From contig JABGUJ010000002.1 of NCBI GenBank assembly GCA_018646625.1, positions 226,843-290,842 of the forward strand: DNA of 64,000 bases. Direction: 5' to 3'. A program made the translations under genes and the position numbers. The DNA comes from Candidatus Woesearchaeota archaeon (GTDB lineage: Archaea; Nanobdellota; Nanobdellia; Woesearchaeales; JABGUJ01). The notes beneath the pieces are model-generated. The model made no database searches and was not told where the DNA came from. It worked only from the letters and a program-made list of their open reading frames with translations. The first letter of the stretch is position 1. The number at the start of each line of letters is the position of its first letter. This document shows positions 49,349 to 58,008 of this stretch, in pieces.

Positions 49349-49558
49349 ATGGCCCAACATAAGAAAAAAACAGTTTCTAAAAAGAAAGATTCTCTAGAAG
49401 AGCTCAAGAAGAAGGTTAAATCTATGGAAGATTACTTGGGACCTAAACTTGATTGGAGTATGAATCACTGGCCCATGTATGAACCTGACCGATGGATTCT
49501 AGAATATTGTATGCTACTTAAACAACGCTATTATCAAAAAATGAGACGAATGAAATGA
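49349..49558 (+). CDS. Small basic hypothetical protein, 69 aa
   Basis: Lys-rich N-terminus (HKKKTVSKKKDSLEELKKK), short helix, then a Trp/Tyr-rich C-terminus (DWSMNHWPMYEPDRWILEY). No family recognised. CTTTATATC about 30 bases before the ATG supports a real, possibly leaderless gene. The 140-base spacer after it has a short CGGG/CCCG pairing that may be a terminator and a TATATATATC box for the next gene. Confidence 0.55.
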   Translation: MAQHKKKTVSKKKDSLEELKKKVKSMEDYLGPKLDWSMNHWPMYEPDRWILEYCMLLKQRYYQKMRRMK

Positions 49559-49698
49559 GTAACACATCAATAGAATATTTACATACAAATGCACACAAAG
49601 AAAGAAAATTCTAACAAGGTCGAAGCGGGTCTAGCTTTCGGCCCCGTAGAGAAAATATTTTAGATACTTTTATATATATCAACAGGTGGTTGATAACC

Positions 49699-49986
49699 AT
49701 GGGATTATTTGGTTTTTGGAGAAAGAAGAAGGTTACATATAAACTTGTAAAGGATGGTAAAGCCACATACATTGGTACCACTAATAATCCCAAGCGTAGA
49801 AACGTAGAGCATTCTAAAAGTGGAAAAAAATATGATTATTTGCAAGTTACTTCCTCACGAGTTTCAAAATCTGAAGCTGAAAGAAGAGAAACAAGAAACT
49901 TGCGTTCATACAAAAAAGCGACAGGAAAAAGACCCACATACAACAAAACTTCGGATGGTAAATTTAAATTTAAAAAGAAATATTGA
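49699..49986 (+). CDS. GIY-YIG-like small protein, 95 aa
   Basis: VTYKLVKDGKATYIGTTNNPKRRNVEH resembles a GIY-YIG nuclease core, with KLV in place of GIY and the YIG, Arg and His positions kept. The C-terminal half is basic (RPTYNKTSDGKFKFKKKY). The start is the ATG after GGTGG; the TTG of the track (49690) is nine bases upstream. Last recognisable gene of the element before attR. Nuclease activity is plausible; the usual metal-binding Glu is not certain. Confidence 0.65.
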   Translation: MGLFGFWRKKKVTYKLVKDGKATYIGTTNNPKRRNVEHSKSGKKYDYLQVTSSRVSKSEAERRETRNLRSYKKATGKRPTYNKTSDGKFKFKKKY

Positions 49987-50102
49987 TTCATGTTCTCGTA
50001 AGCAAATTCTCAAATAAGTACTCCCTGCGTTTGAACTCATATAGCTTTCAATTTTGACATCCAAAAAGGAAATTTTAAATAGTCTAAAGGCTTGTAAATT
50101 TA

Positions 50103-50175
50103 TAGCGTAGAATCAGGTTAAACGTGCTACGGATGCGGAAAGAAGCCCGTACTCCAGGGCGGCAGCGTTTCTTTT
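50103..50175 (+). ncRNA. Possible small RNA at the right end of the element
   Basis: TTTTAAATAG (50073-50082) is placed to start a transcript near 50103. It would contain CGTAG/CTACG (50105 and 50127) and GCCC/GGGC (50144 and 50157) stems, run through the att copy, and stop at the TTTCTTTT after it. The spacer 49987-50224 holds no protein gene. No known RNA family recognised. Confidence 0.3.
50157..50169 (+). repeat. Right attachment site (att) copy
   Basis: GGGCGGCAGCGTT, identical to 38948-38960. Flanking bases differ on both sides except one or two. A T-rich stretch follows, as expected after the original tRNA gene end. Confidence 0.78.
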
Positions 50176-50224
50176 AATTCTAAGATCATAAATTATTTAA
50201 GACCTATCTCACCTCTAATAGAAT

Positions 50225-51322
50225 ATGGATTTATCGAGACTTCTAATAAAGCACATCTTTAATCGTTCTGGAATAAGTGTTGGCAGTTCAAAAGATAATG
50301 ATGTAGTGATTAATGATTCTTCATACTATAGGGATGTTTTGTTAAAGGGTTCTTTAGGATTGGGTAATTCTTACATGGATGGTAAATGGAATAGTGACTC
50401 AATTGATGATGTGATTTATAGATTATTATCATCCGGCACACACCAGAGATTAGCACCGCTATATAATACATTTAGAGATTTGAAAGGTTTCGTTATGAAT
50501 CGACAATCTAGACAAAGAGCTAGAAAAGTAATAGAAAATCATTATGACTTACCTTCAGAATTTTATGCATCTTTCTTAGATTCGTCATTCCAATATACTT
50601 GCGCATTCTTTGATGGTACGAATGATTTAGAACAAGCTCAGATCAATAAAATGGAATTGATTTGCCAGAAATTAAAATTGAAACCAGGTCAAAGAGTTCT
50701 AGATATTGGTGGTGGATGGGGTGGACTAGCCAGATACATGGCAGATCATTATGGCGTTAAACCAACTGTTGTAACATTGTCTCAAGAGCAAGCAGATCAC
50801 ATGAGAAGAGTTCACGGTGATAAAATAGAAGTGTTGTTGTGCGACTATAGGGATCTCCCTGATGAATTAGAGGGGGCAGAGTTTGATGCAGTCTCTGCGG
50901 TAGGTGTTATGGAACATGTTGGTCATAAAAACTATGGAAAGTTTATGGAAGTAATCGATAGCAGTTTGAAGCGTGGCGGAAGGTTCTTATTACATACATT
51001 ATATACTCACAGTTTGTTGCCTCAACAAAATCCATGGGTAGATGAACACATCTTCCCTAACGGAGAATTGCCCCCAATTAAATCAATAAGAAATCATGCT
51101 CAAAATCATTTTCACGAGCTAGGAATGCACGAGTTAACTCCTAATTATACTCTTACGTTGCAAGCCTGGGATCGTAATCTAAGTCAAGCTATCGAGTCTG
51201 GAAAAGTAAAACTCAGTAAGAGAGAACAAAGAAAATGGCATTATTATTTTATGTCATATGCTGGTGCGTTTAGAGCAGAACGTGTTAGAGTAGGACAATT
51301 TCTTTATGAGAAAAAATCTTAG
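50225..51322 (+). CDS. cfa: Cyclopropane-fatty-acid-synthase-like methyltransferase
   Basis: SAM-dependent enzyme of the CFA synthase family. The N-terminal domain of about 100 residues has LGLGNSYMDGKW, then the catalytic domain with YDLPSEFYASFLDSSFQYTCA, motif I VLDIGGGWGGLARY and TLSQEQADHMR, and GVMEHVGHKNYG. In bacteria it adds a methylene to unsaturated acyl chains of phospholipids. Archaeal lipids normally lack these, so the substrate here is unclear. Probably of bacterial origin. ATTATTTAAG about 28 bases before the ATG implies a leaderless mRNA. Confidence 0.9.
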   Translation: MDLSRLLIKHIFNRSGISVGSSKDNDVVINDSSYYRDVLLKGSLGLGNSYMDGKWNSDSIDDVIYRLLSSGTHQRLAPLYNTFRDLKGFVMNRQSRQRARKVIENHYDLPSEFYASFLDSSFQYTCAFFDGTNDLEQAQINKMELICQKLKLKPGQRVLDIGGGWGGLARYMADHYGVKPTVVTLSQEQADHMRRVHGDKIEVLLCDYRDLPDELEGAEFDAVSAVGVMEHVGHKNYGKFMEVIDSSLKRGGRFLLHTLYTHSLLPQQNPWVDEHIFPNGELPPIKSIRNHAQNHFHELGMHELTPNYTLTLQAWDRNLSQAIESGKVKLSKREQRKWHYYFMSYAGAFRAERVRVGQFLYEKKS

Positions 51323-51359
51323 ATCGAGTATAGATTCTTTTATTTCTTCGATAAAATAA

Positions 51360-52691
51360 TTAATTCTTAAAAACTAATTGTCCAATACCTAGCAGAATAA
51401 ATGATGCGGGAAAAGACATTAATGCAGATTCTACAGATATTCCAATAACAATGCAGGCTACAACTGATGCTAGTACCCCTCCAATAATACTCAATACAAC
51501 CGCTTTTGCTTTTAGATTGTATTTGAATGAGAATATTACTGCAGCAAATAATGCAAAGTAAACTCCCGCAATTGAGAGTATCACACTCACTATAGAAGTT
51601 AACAGAAGAGCAAGAATTATTCCAAGAATTCCAAAAACAATTGAACATATTCTGGTATTTGTTGCAAAATTATGTTTGGATAATCTATCAAACTTACTTA
51701 GAAAGTCTTTACTAACACTTGTTGAGAGGACAAATAAAAATGTATCTAGCGAAGACATAATTGCGGCGAATAAAATGACTAACCCAATTCCCAACAGATA
51801 GGGCGGCAGAAGATTAGAAAATCCAACGACTAATGCAGTCTCAGGAACAATATCAGGAAATCTTGATTGCACGAATAGGCCCATCAAGACGATAATGGTA
51901 AGTATGGCAGCAGTAATGAACCCAGACCAAATAAGAGATTTCTTAACAATCTTTTTATTCTTTCCTGCATATATTCTTTGCCAGATTTCTGCTCCAGTAA
52001 TTGTTACTATAATACCATACAAAAGGAATGCCGCAATGTTTGCAGGACCTGCCGAGAATATCTTTAAACTATCAGAAGTTATTTCACCAGAGTTTACAAA
52101 AAGAAATATTGCCAAAATTGCCAGTAAGAATATCACAAAATATTGAAAGACATCAGTTCTTATTACGGCTTTGAACCCTGCAGCAGTTATATATGCAACA
52201 ACTACAACCCCGATAAGAATTATGGAAAAAGGATACGACCAACCAGTTATTGACGATAAAACGATTCCGCCTGCAATAAATTGAATAAGTAAAAATCCAA
52301 GATATGATATGAAGATAACAGCTGCAGCGGGTATGCTTGCAGTCTTACCATATTTCTGATGTATAAAATCAGGCAAAGTGTAAAACTTGTGTTTGTCTGC
52401 AAGTTTCTTTATCGTTGGAGCAAGTAATGCAAGAATCAAGAAACCTATCAAAGTTCCAATCGCCGACCAGAGAAATGAGATGCCATATTCGTAAACAAAA
52501 GCCATCGTTGTAACAATCATGTTACCGCCAACCATACTCGCAACCATCGTCGCAGTCAGAACAAAAGTCCCAACATTTCTGTTAGCTAAAAGAAATCCTT
52601 CATCATCTTCTTTTCTGCTAGCCTTAAAGCCAATATATAGAACTATTATAAAATATAAAACAACCAGAATAATGCTTAGTGCATCTAACAT
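51360..52691 (-). CDS. Sodium/solute symporter (SSS family)
   Basis: Twelve to thirteen membrane helices of the LeuT-like SSS fold: ATMVASMVGGNMIVTTMAFVYEYGISFLW, PDFIHQKYGKTASI, AAGFKAVIRTDVFQYF. These match the helix 1 and helix 5-6 region of PutP/PanF-like symporters. 443 aa. Substrate cannot be inferred; amino acid, pantothenate or short acid is typical. No partner gene. It is convergent with cfa, a 37-base gap apart. Confidence 0.88.
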   Translation of the reverse strand: MLDALSIILVVLYFIIVLYIGFKASRKEDDEGFLLANRNVGTFVLTATMVASMVGGNMIVTTMAFVYEYGISFLWSAIGTLIGFLILALLAPTIKKLADKHKFYTLPDFIHQKYGKTASIPAAAVIFISYLGFLLIQFIAGGIVLSSITGWSYPFSIILIGVVVVAYITAAGFKAVIRTDVFQYFVIFLLAILAIFLFVNSGEITSDSLKIFSAGPANIAAFLLYGIIVTITGAEIWQRIYAGKNKKIVKKSLIWSGFITAAILTIIVLMGLFVQSRFPDIVPETALVVGFSNLLPPYLLGIGLVILFAAIMSSLDTFLFVLSTSVSKDFLSKFDRLSKHNFATNTRICSIVFGILGIILALLLTSIVSVILSIAGVYFALFAAVIFSFKYNLKAKAVVLSIIGGVLASVVACIVIGISVESALMSFPASFILLGIGQLVFKN

Positions 52692-52746
52692 GTTATTAAA
52701 ATCAGGCTTTTTGGTTTATTAATCTATCGAAATATCTGCAGTGTTT

Positions 52747-53805
52747 TTATTTCTTAAGAAGATGTATATGTGTTATCTCACTTGTAGATCCTAGTCTCAT
52801 AGAAGGTCCCCAAGTTCCAGTTCCAGGTGATACGTAAACTGATTGATTGTTTTCTTGATATAAACCATGATTTAGAGGGTAAATTGCGCCAACGATTAAA
52901 TTGAAAGGAAATAGTTGGCCTGCGTGAGTGTGACCAGATAGAACTAAATCTACGTTTGAGTGCGATATGTCTGCGAAAGTAATTGGTACGTGGGAGAGAA
53001 AAATGTTAAATCTTTCTTTGTCAAGATCATCTATGAGTGTGCTTACGTTACGACTTGTGCCATAATCTCTGCCGATGATTGTGAATTCTGTGTTGTACTC
53101 CACAGTTCTGTCTTTTAGTAGTACCATCTTAGTGTTTTCAAGGAGATTATCATCTTTTATGCCGGTGTGTGATTCATGATTTCCGTTTACAAAGAATACT
53201 GGTGCGCTAATGTTTGCAATCCAATTAAAGTCTTCTTGAGTTAAGTCAGATGAATCAACTAAGTCTCCCGTTATGAATACAAAATCAGGTTTAAGTTCGT
53301 TAGTTAATGGCACTATTTTGTTTGGCAACTTTTGTTTATTTAGCACATCAAGATGTATATCCGTTAGAAGAACAATAGAAGCGTTATCTGAGATTTTATC
53401 CGTATATATGTTTACGTCTTCGACTACAATAGAAAGTGCACTGTAGAAACTAAACATAATAAGAACTAATGACACTATTAAGATAAAATGCCTTAATGCT
53501 TTTTTTGACTTGATAAAAAGTCTTAGTACCTCAGTTAATAGAAAAACGGAGAATACCGTCATTAATATTCCAAGATAAGTGAATGATACTGTAGATATTA
53601 ACCTTGATGTCGTTGATTCGAACATTCTAGATAGAATAACGGAACCAGGTACACACAGCACTATGAAAATAGTTAATAGAAGCTTTCGTTTTGTGTATTT
53701 TATCTTGAATGTGCTGCAAATTCTTCTTAGAAGATAAAAATGTATTAGAAAGATCATAAGGATCATCGATCCTAACATTAGAATAAATTGTAGTACTCTA
53801 ATCAT
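52747..53805 (-). CDS. Membrane-anchored metallophosphoesterase
   Basis: Four N-terminal membrane helices (to about residue 120) precede a calcineurin-like domain: LLTDIHLD, FITGDLVDSSD, FFVNGNHESHTG, SGHTHAGQLFPFN. All metal-binding motifs are present. It resembles YkuE/YaeI-type membrane phosphoesterases, some of which act on lipid intermediates; the substrate here is unknown. Its ATG overlaps the stop of the triple-fusion gene by four bases, so the two are coupled. Confidence 0.9.
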   Translation of the reverse strand: MIRVLQFILMLGSMILMIFLIHFYLLRRICSTFKIKYTKRKLLLTIFIVLCVPGSVILSRMFESTTSRLISTVSFTYLGILMTVFSVFLLTEVLRLFIKSKKALRHFILIVSLVLIMFSFYSALSIVVEDVNIYTDKISDNASIVLLTDIHLDVLNKQKLPNKIVPLTNELKPDFVFITGDLVDSSDLTQEDFNWIANISAPVFFVNGNHESHTGIKDDNLLENTKMVLLKDRTVEYNTEFTIIGRDYGTSRNVSTLIDDLDKERFNIFLSHVPITFADISHSNVDLVLSGHTHAGQLFPFNLIVGAIYPLNHGLYQENNQSVYVSPGTGTWGPSMRLGSTSEITHIHLLKK

Positions 53806-56129
53806 TTTTTACCGTAGATGAATATGTGTGTAGAAAGGGCCTTCTTTTTTATCGAGTACTTGGCTTTTAGTTTTTGTTTCTTGAACAGTTTTAGGATTTC
53901 TTTTTTGTTTTCAATTAAAACTGCGTTGGGAGTTACATTTAGTAGATGATGATGTATGTGGAAGCAGAACTTTCCATTTTTGTTTAAGATCTTCTTAATG
54001 TATTTAATGAATCCTTCAGGGTCTTTAATGTATCCTAGAGCGTTAAATGAGACGAGAATGTCAACTTTCTTTATTTTCTTAGGTATTTTCCAACTGCCAC
54101 GATAAGTTATTGTGATGTCTTTCTTGTATTTTTTAGGAATCTGTTTTTTGAACTCTTTTATTTCTTCTCTTATCTGATCAACTGCATGTATTTTCTTAAA
54201 TGGTAAGTTGTTCTTTATTATTTGTCTAGTAAATCCACCTGTGCCGCAGTTATAGTCTAGAATAACTGACTTTTTCTTTAATGGTCCTACGTATTTTAGT
54301 ATCTTCTTGAATGTTCGTCCAGGTAATGGTAGAGCATTGTACTGGTGTGATAATTTAGCCAACCAACTTCTTCTCAACTTTACATATTTGTCGTCGTAGA
54401 ATATCTCAATAAAGAAATATGCAGGTAATCCTAATGCAACCAGCAATCCGGAGATTCTTAGTAAGTTGAAAGCGCCATGAGTTTCTTGTGTAAACATGTA
54501 AAGCAGGAACAGCATAAAAATAATAGTTAATATCGGACCTACTTTTCCTAACGGAACTTTGTAAGGACGTTGCATTTTTGGTTTTTTGAATCTTAAGATT
54601 ACTACAGAGAGTAGTACGGCTGAATAGATTACTAGTATTAGCGGAATTAGTAAATGTAGTAACGTTTCATAAGAACCTGAGCCTATGTAAACAAGTACAG
54701 AGATGACTAATGCCTGAAATATGATAGAAATGTAGGGGCTCTTGTATTTGGGATGGATCTTTGCAAATTGTACAAAAAAGAGTTTATCCTCGGCAATCGA
54801 CATTAATAGTCTTGGCGCTGTAACAATCCAGCAAGCAACTGCTCCAATGATTGAAGTAAACACAAGTAGAGTAAATATGATTGATCCTACGCCTCCGAAG
54901 TACACTCCACCTAGATCTCTTAGAGGTGCAGTGGATTCTCCAAACTGTTCCCAAGGTATTGCACCTGTGCCCGTCAATGCCAGTAATAGTGCTATTACAG
55001 CAATAATAATTGTTCCGTAGATTAATGCTTTTGGCATTATCTTTTTCGGATTTTTTGTTTCAGCAGATAGAAATATTGCACTTTCCCAACCGAAGAACGT
55101 TTCTGCAATGAAAAATATCGCTAATACAATATTTATCGTTGGGAAAACAAAGAATGGTGTGAAGTTAGAAGGTTCTAAATTGAAAAATCCGGGTATGATT
55201 ATTGCAGCAACTGTTCCTAGCGTGATTAAAGCAAATGTAACAAGCATGTAAGTGCTAGTTTGCATCCCTCGGAATGCAATGTAGTTGAAGATTAAGATTA
55301 ATAAAATAGCTATAGGGACGTAAGCAAAAGAATATTTCGCAGGAATAAGATATTGTAATGCCCCTAGAAGAAGCATAGATATAGTTACACTACCAGCAAT
55401 AGCAGTACTCCAGCCAATTAAAAACGACCAAAATCGTCCGTAGGACTGTTTTGCGAATTCATATACCCCTCCCGCCTTTGGAAACATCGCAGTTAACTCC
55501 GAGAAACACATTGCAATGTAGATTGCAACTAACGATAGTAAAGTCCAAGAGATTAATGATGCTGGTCCTGCGTGTTTTGCTCCTGCAGCAGTTAAGAACC
55601 AGATTCCAGTACCCATGATTGAATTAATTGTAACTAGCAGAATAACTCTAAAGCTTAGCACACCTTTCATTTGTTTTTCGTGAGGTTGAACTTTTCGAAT
55701 TTTTGCTTTTTTTACGTGACCACGCATTCTAAGAAATCTTGGAGCTCTCGTTCCAAGTCTAATTAGTTTTAGGAATCTGCCGTATTTAGCAAATCTTGCG
55801 GTCCTCGAAACAATTCTAACTCCCTTAAGTGCTCTCGTGAAAACTAAATGATCCATACCTAAAAATATTAAGTTGAATGGAATAGAAGCAATAATATCTA
55901 GCCAGTGTTTCTTAAAATATTCTTTAAAGTTTGGTGTTTCAAACCATCTATAGTAAAGATCTATTATGAATACTAGAACTAGGAATAAATCAAATGCATC
56001 AATCCAGAAACTGTACCTTGAAACGTCTGTGAATATCTCAAAAATGCTTAGAGTAAGTAAGATGACAAGCAATGGCGGTATTAATGACTGTACTAAGTTA
56101 TCAAGCTTGCTTTTTACCGTCCAAATCAC
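53802..56129 (-). CDS. Triple fusion: voltage-sensor-like domain, APC permease, methyltransferase
   Basis: 775 aa. Residues 1-150: four helices including FDLFLVLVFIIDLYYRWF and HWLDIIASIPFNLIF, then an Arg-rich S4-like helix (RALKGVRIVSRTARFAKYGR) as in voltage sensors, with no pore after it. Residues 155-590: amino acid/polyamine permease (LVTINSIMGTGIWFLTAAGA; AETFFGWESAIFLSAETKNP). Residues 600-775: class I methyltransferase (VILDYNCGTGGFTRQI). The frame is continuous with good coding character throughout. GTG start at 56129, about 29 bases after a TATTTATATAG box. Coupled to the metallophosphoesterase. Combined role unknown. Confidence 0.88.
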   Translation of the reverse strand: MIWTVKSKLDNLVQSLIPPLLVILLTLSIFEIFTDVSRYSFWIDAFDLFLVLVFIIDLYYRWFETPNFKEYFKKHWLDIIASIPFNLIFLGMDHLVFTRALKGVRIVSRTARFAKYGRFLKLIRLGTRAPRFLRMRGHVKKAKIRKVQPHEKQMKGVLSFRVILLVTINSIMGTGIWFLTAAGAKHAGPASLISWTLLSLVAIYIAMCFSELTAMFPKAGGVYEFAKQSYGRFWSFLIGWSTAIAGSVTISMLLLGALQYLIPAKYSFAYVPIAILLILIFNYIAFRGMQTSTYMLVTFALITLGTVAAIIIPGFFNLEPSNFTPFFVFPTINIVLAIFFIAETFFGWESAIFLSAETKNPKKIMPKALIYGTIIIAVIALLLALTGTGAIPWEQFGESTAPLRDLGGVYFGGVGSIIFTLLVFTSIIGAVACWIVTAPRLLMSIAEDKLFFVQFAKIHPKYKSPYISIIFQALVISVLVYIGSGSYETLLHLLIPLILVIYSAVLLSVVILRFKKPKMQRPYKVPLGKVGPILTIIFMLFLLYMFTQETHGAFNLLRISGLLVALGLPAYFFIEIFYDDKYVKLRRSWLAKLSHQYNALPLPGRTFKKILKYVGPLKKKSVILDYNCGTGGFTRQIIKNNLPFKKIHAVDQIREEIKEFKKQIPKKYKKDITITYRGSWKIPKKIKKVDILVSFNALGYIKDPEGFIKYIKKILNKNGKFCFHIHHHLLNVTPNAVLIENKKEILKLFKKQKLKAKYSIKKKALSTHIFIYGKK

Positions 56130-56173
56130 CTCTATTGCTTAAATTCATATTTTTAGCTATATAAATATATTGG

Positions 56174-56449
56174 TTAAAGTTCGAATTCTTCAATAAATCC
56201 CAGAATTAATTTGTATTTTTCAAGAAAGCTAAATCCTTTGTCAGTCAAAGTTATGTATTTCTTCTTTTTCTTGTCATACTCTTCTCTTATTAACTCTTTA
56301 TCCAATAGCTCGTTGTAGTATTCTAAGAAACTTTGAGAAGAAACATTGGTGTATCGTAATAATGGAGTAGGCTTAATAGAATTATCATGATTATGTATTA
56401 TCTTGAGTATCGTGTAGATTATTTCTAATCTATCTCTTTTTTTTGGCAT
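56174..56449 (-). CDS. Small winged-helix regulator
   Basis: 91 aa. RLEIIYTILKIIHNHDNSIKPTPLLRYTN followed by KYITLTDKGFSFLEKY fits the archaeal HTH_45-type winged helix. Its start overlaps the end of the membrane protein gene by 20 bases, so the two share a transcript. A repeated site at the promoter of this operon and of the nearby ABC operon (57172, 58045) makes it a likely regulator of both. Confidence 0.8.
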   Translation of the reverse strand: MPKKRDRLEIIYTILKIIHNHDNSIKPTPLLRYTNVSSQSFLEYYNELLDKELIREEYDKKKKKYITLTDKGFSFLEKYKLILGFIEEFEL

Positions 56450-57137
56450 TAGAAAATAACCTCTTTCGCACTCTTATGAAGATCCATAAGAAAATTGCAG
56501 CAGATATGACATATAATGGAATCTTAAGTTCTTGAGGAATTACTCCTTTAGTAAGAGTCAATATGTTGAGTATCCAGAAAATAAACAATAACAAATAGGT
56601 TATCTTGTTTTGAGATATTATTCCTTTTGTTTTCTTTTTAGGAATTGAAAATATAATTGAAACTATAAATACAACACTAAGAACTAGTATTAACACGTGG
56701 TGAGATCTAGTAAGGGCTACAATCACTGCAAGGATGATGGCAACAATGTGTAAACTATTGTTTAACGTATGTAATCCATCTTTATGATTCTTTATTTTTT
56801 TAATCAATGCAGCCATTGCGACAGAGAGTACTGCCATAGTACTAAAGTATCCAACGAGAAGTAGGCTAATTGGTTGTAGAGCCCTTATGTTCTGAAACAT
56901 TCTAGGATCTAAAAGTAATATTATAGATATGTGAAGTAATCTAAATGCATATGCCAATGCAAAGTACAGAAAGATATTCCTAAAGTGAAATATCCCTTGG
57001 TGTTTGGTTAGATTGTATGCATCTCTGGTTTTATAGTATATAAAAATACATACACAAAATACCAGAATAAAATAAATTATTTCCGTCGCTAGAATCTCCA
57101 AAGGGATCATCTGTTTAAACATCATGTGAGGTGGCAT
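56430..57137 (-). CDS. Seven-helix membrane protein, unknown
   Basis: 235 aa with about seven hydrophobic helices (for example IIYFILVFCVCIFIYY and AIILAVIVALTRSHHVLILVLSVVFIVSII). Four to five His residues sit at membrane edges (ITHHV-like segment SHHV), which could bind metal. No recognised family. A TTTATAAATAG box is about 30 bases before the ATG. First gene of the operon with the winged-helix regulator, divergent from the secreted repeat protein gene. Confidence 0.72.
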   Translation of the reverse strand: MPPHMMFKQMIPLEILATEIIYFILVFCVCIFIYYKTRDAYNLTKHQGIFHFRNIFLYFALAYAFRLLHISIILLLDPRMFQNIRALQPISLLLVGYFSTMAVLSVAMAALIKKIKNHKDGLHTLNNSLHIVAIILAVIVALTRSHHVLILVLSVVFIVSIIFSIPKKKTKGIISQNKITYLLLFIFWILNILTLTKGVIPQELKIPLYVISAAIFLWIFIRVRKRLFSNAKKKR

Positions 57138-57171
57138 TTTATTATTAATCTGTTTTTTCTATTTATAAAAG

Positions 57172-57189
57172 ATGTGGACGATTAGTGTA
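57172..57189. promoter_or_regulatory. TGGACGATTAGT element in the divergent promoter
   Basis: ATGTGGACGATTAGTGTA lies four bases from the minus-strand TATA box (TTTTATAAATAG) of the membrane protein/winged-helix operon, and about 20 bases from the plus-strand box of the secreted protein gene. The TGGACG-WTTAGT core recurs at 58045, again four bases before a TATA box. Confidence 0.5.
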
Positions 57190-57273
57190 CATTTGGCCTT
57201 CTTCTTGCTTATATACGATTATGACGTTTATTGCTACAGGTGTGTTGAGAATGCACTAAAGGAGGGAATAGAA

Positions 57274-58008
57274 ATGAAAAAAATTATTGCAATTGGATTA
57301 ACTGCGCTTTCTTTAACTGGCGCAGCATACGCATTTGGAGGTCTTGGTCAAAATGAAAAAGGATTCATGGGCCAGAATACAAATGTGCAAAGTGCTATAG
57401 AAAGTAACGACTATGATGCATTTTTAGAAGCTGTTTCATCTATCGATTCTAATGCATTAGATAGAGTAGATGAAGAAAGGTTTGCATTTATGGTAGAGCA
57501 ACATGAAAATAAAGAAGCTATGGACGCTGCACTAGATAATGGAGACTTTGAAGCATTCAAGAATGCCATGAGTGAAAGATGCGAAAGAAGAATGGACCAA
57601 ATGACTGAAGATAAATTTCAAGAAATGGTTGAAAGACGCAATGCACATGATGTTGTTGAAGCCGCAATTGAAAGTGGAAACTACGACGCATGGGTTGAAG
57701 CAGTGTCTGCATTACCTCATGGATCTGGAATGGCAGAAGTTGTTTCTGAAGAAGACTTTGAGATTATGATAGAAGTACATGATCTTAAAGAATCTGGTGA
57801 CCATGAAGCTGCGAAAGCATTGGCTCAGGAAAATGATCTGAAACCTATGAGACATGGCGCAAAAGAAGGACGTGGCCATGGAATGGGACAAGGTCAAGGC
57901 ATGGAACGAGGTCAACGTTCTAAAGGCCAGGGAATTGGCTTTGGACAAGGTCAAGGATTTGGACAGGGTCAGGGTCAACGAGGTCTGCACAGGGGAGGAA
58001 TACAATAA
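57274..58008 (+). CDS. Secreted repeat protein with Gly/Gln-rich tail, 244 aa
   Basis: Signal peptide (MKKIIAIGLTALSLTGAAYA). The mature part holds repeats of the type AIESNDYDAFLEAVSS (about residues 41, 84 and 122), acidic and helical. The last 40 residues are Gly/Gln/Arg repeats (GQGQGFGQGQGQRG), likely disordered. I use the ATG at 57274 after AGGAGGG, not the track start at 57172. No known family. It is followed by a strong hairpin terminator, then the lipoprotein and ABC genes. A surface or metal-binding role is possible. Confidence 0.75.
   Translation: MKKIIAIGLTALSLTGAAYAFGGLGQNEKGFMGQNTNVQSAIESNDYDAFLEAVSSIDSNALDRVDEERFAFMVEQHENKEAMDAALDNGDFEAFKNAMSERCERRMDQMTEDKFQEMVERRNAHDVVEAAIESGNYDAWVEAVSALPHGSGMAEVVSEEDFEIMIEVHDLKESGDHEAAKALAQENDLKPMRHGAKEGRGHGMGQGQGMERGQRSKGQGIGFGQGQGFGQGQGQRGLHRGGIQ

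Larger units (their letters stand above)
38948..50169. mobile_element. Integrated element at tRNA-Ser, about 11.2 kb
   Basis: The 13 bases GGGCGGCAGCGTT occur at the tRNA 3' end (38948-38960) and again at 50157-50169. A tyrosine recombinase starts 90 bases after the tRNA, reading away from it. Between the repeats lie small regulators, VirB2-like and VirB6-like membrane proteins, secreted proteins and several nuclease-like genes, none of them housekeeping. A 13-base exact match is very unlikely by chance at this distance. No VirB4, VirD4 or relaxase is seen. Right boundary is inferred from the repeat only. Confidence 0.8.

Noticed and set aside
38948-50169. Virus (provirus) identity for the element
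   Set aside because: No capsid, portal, terminase or packaging ATPase was seen; VirB-like proteins point to a conjugation-type element.
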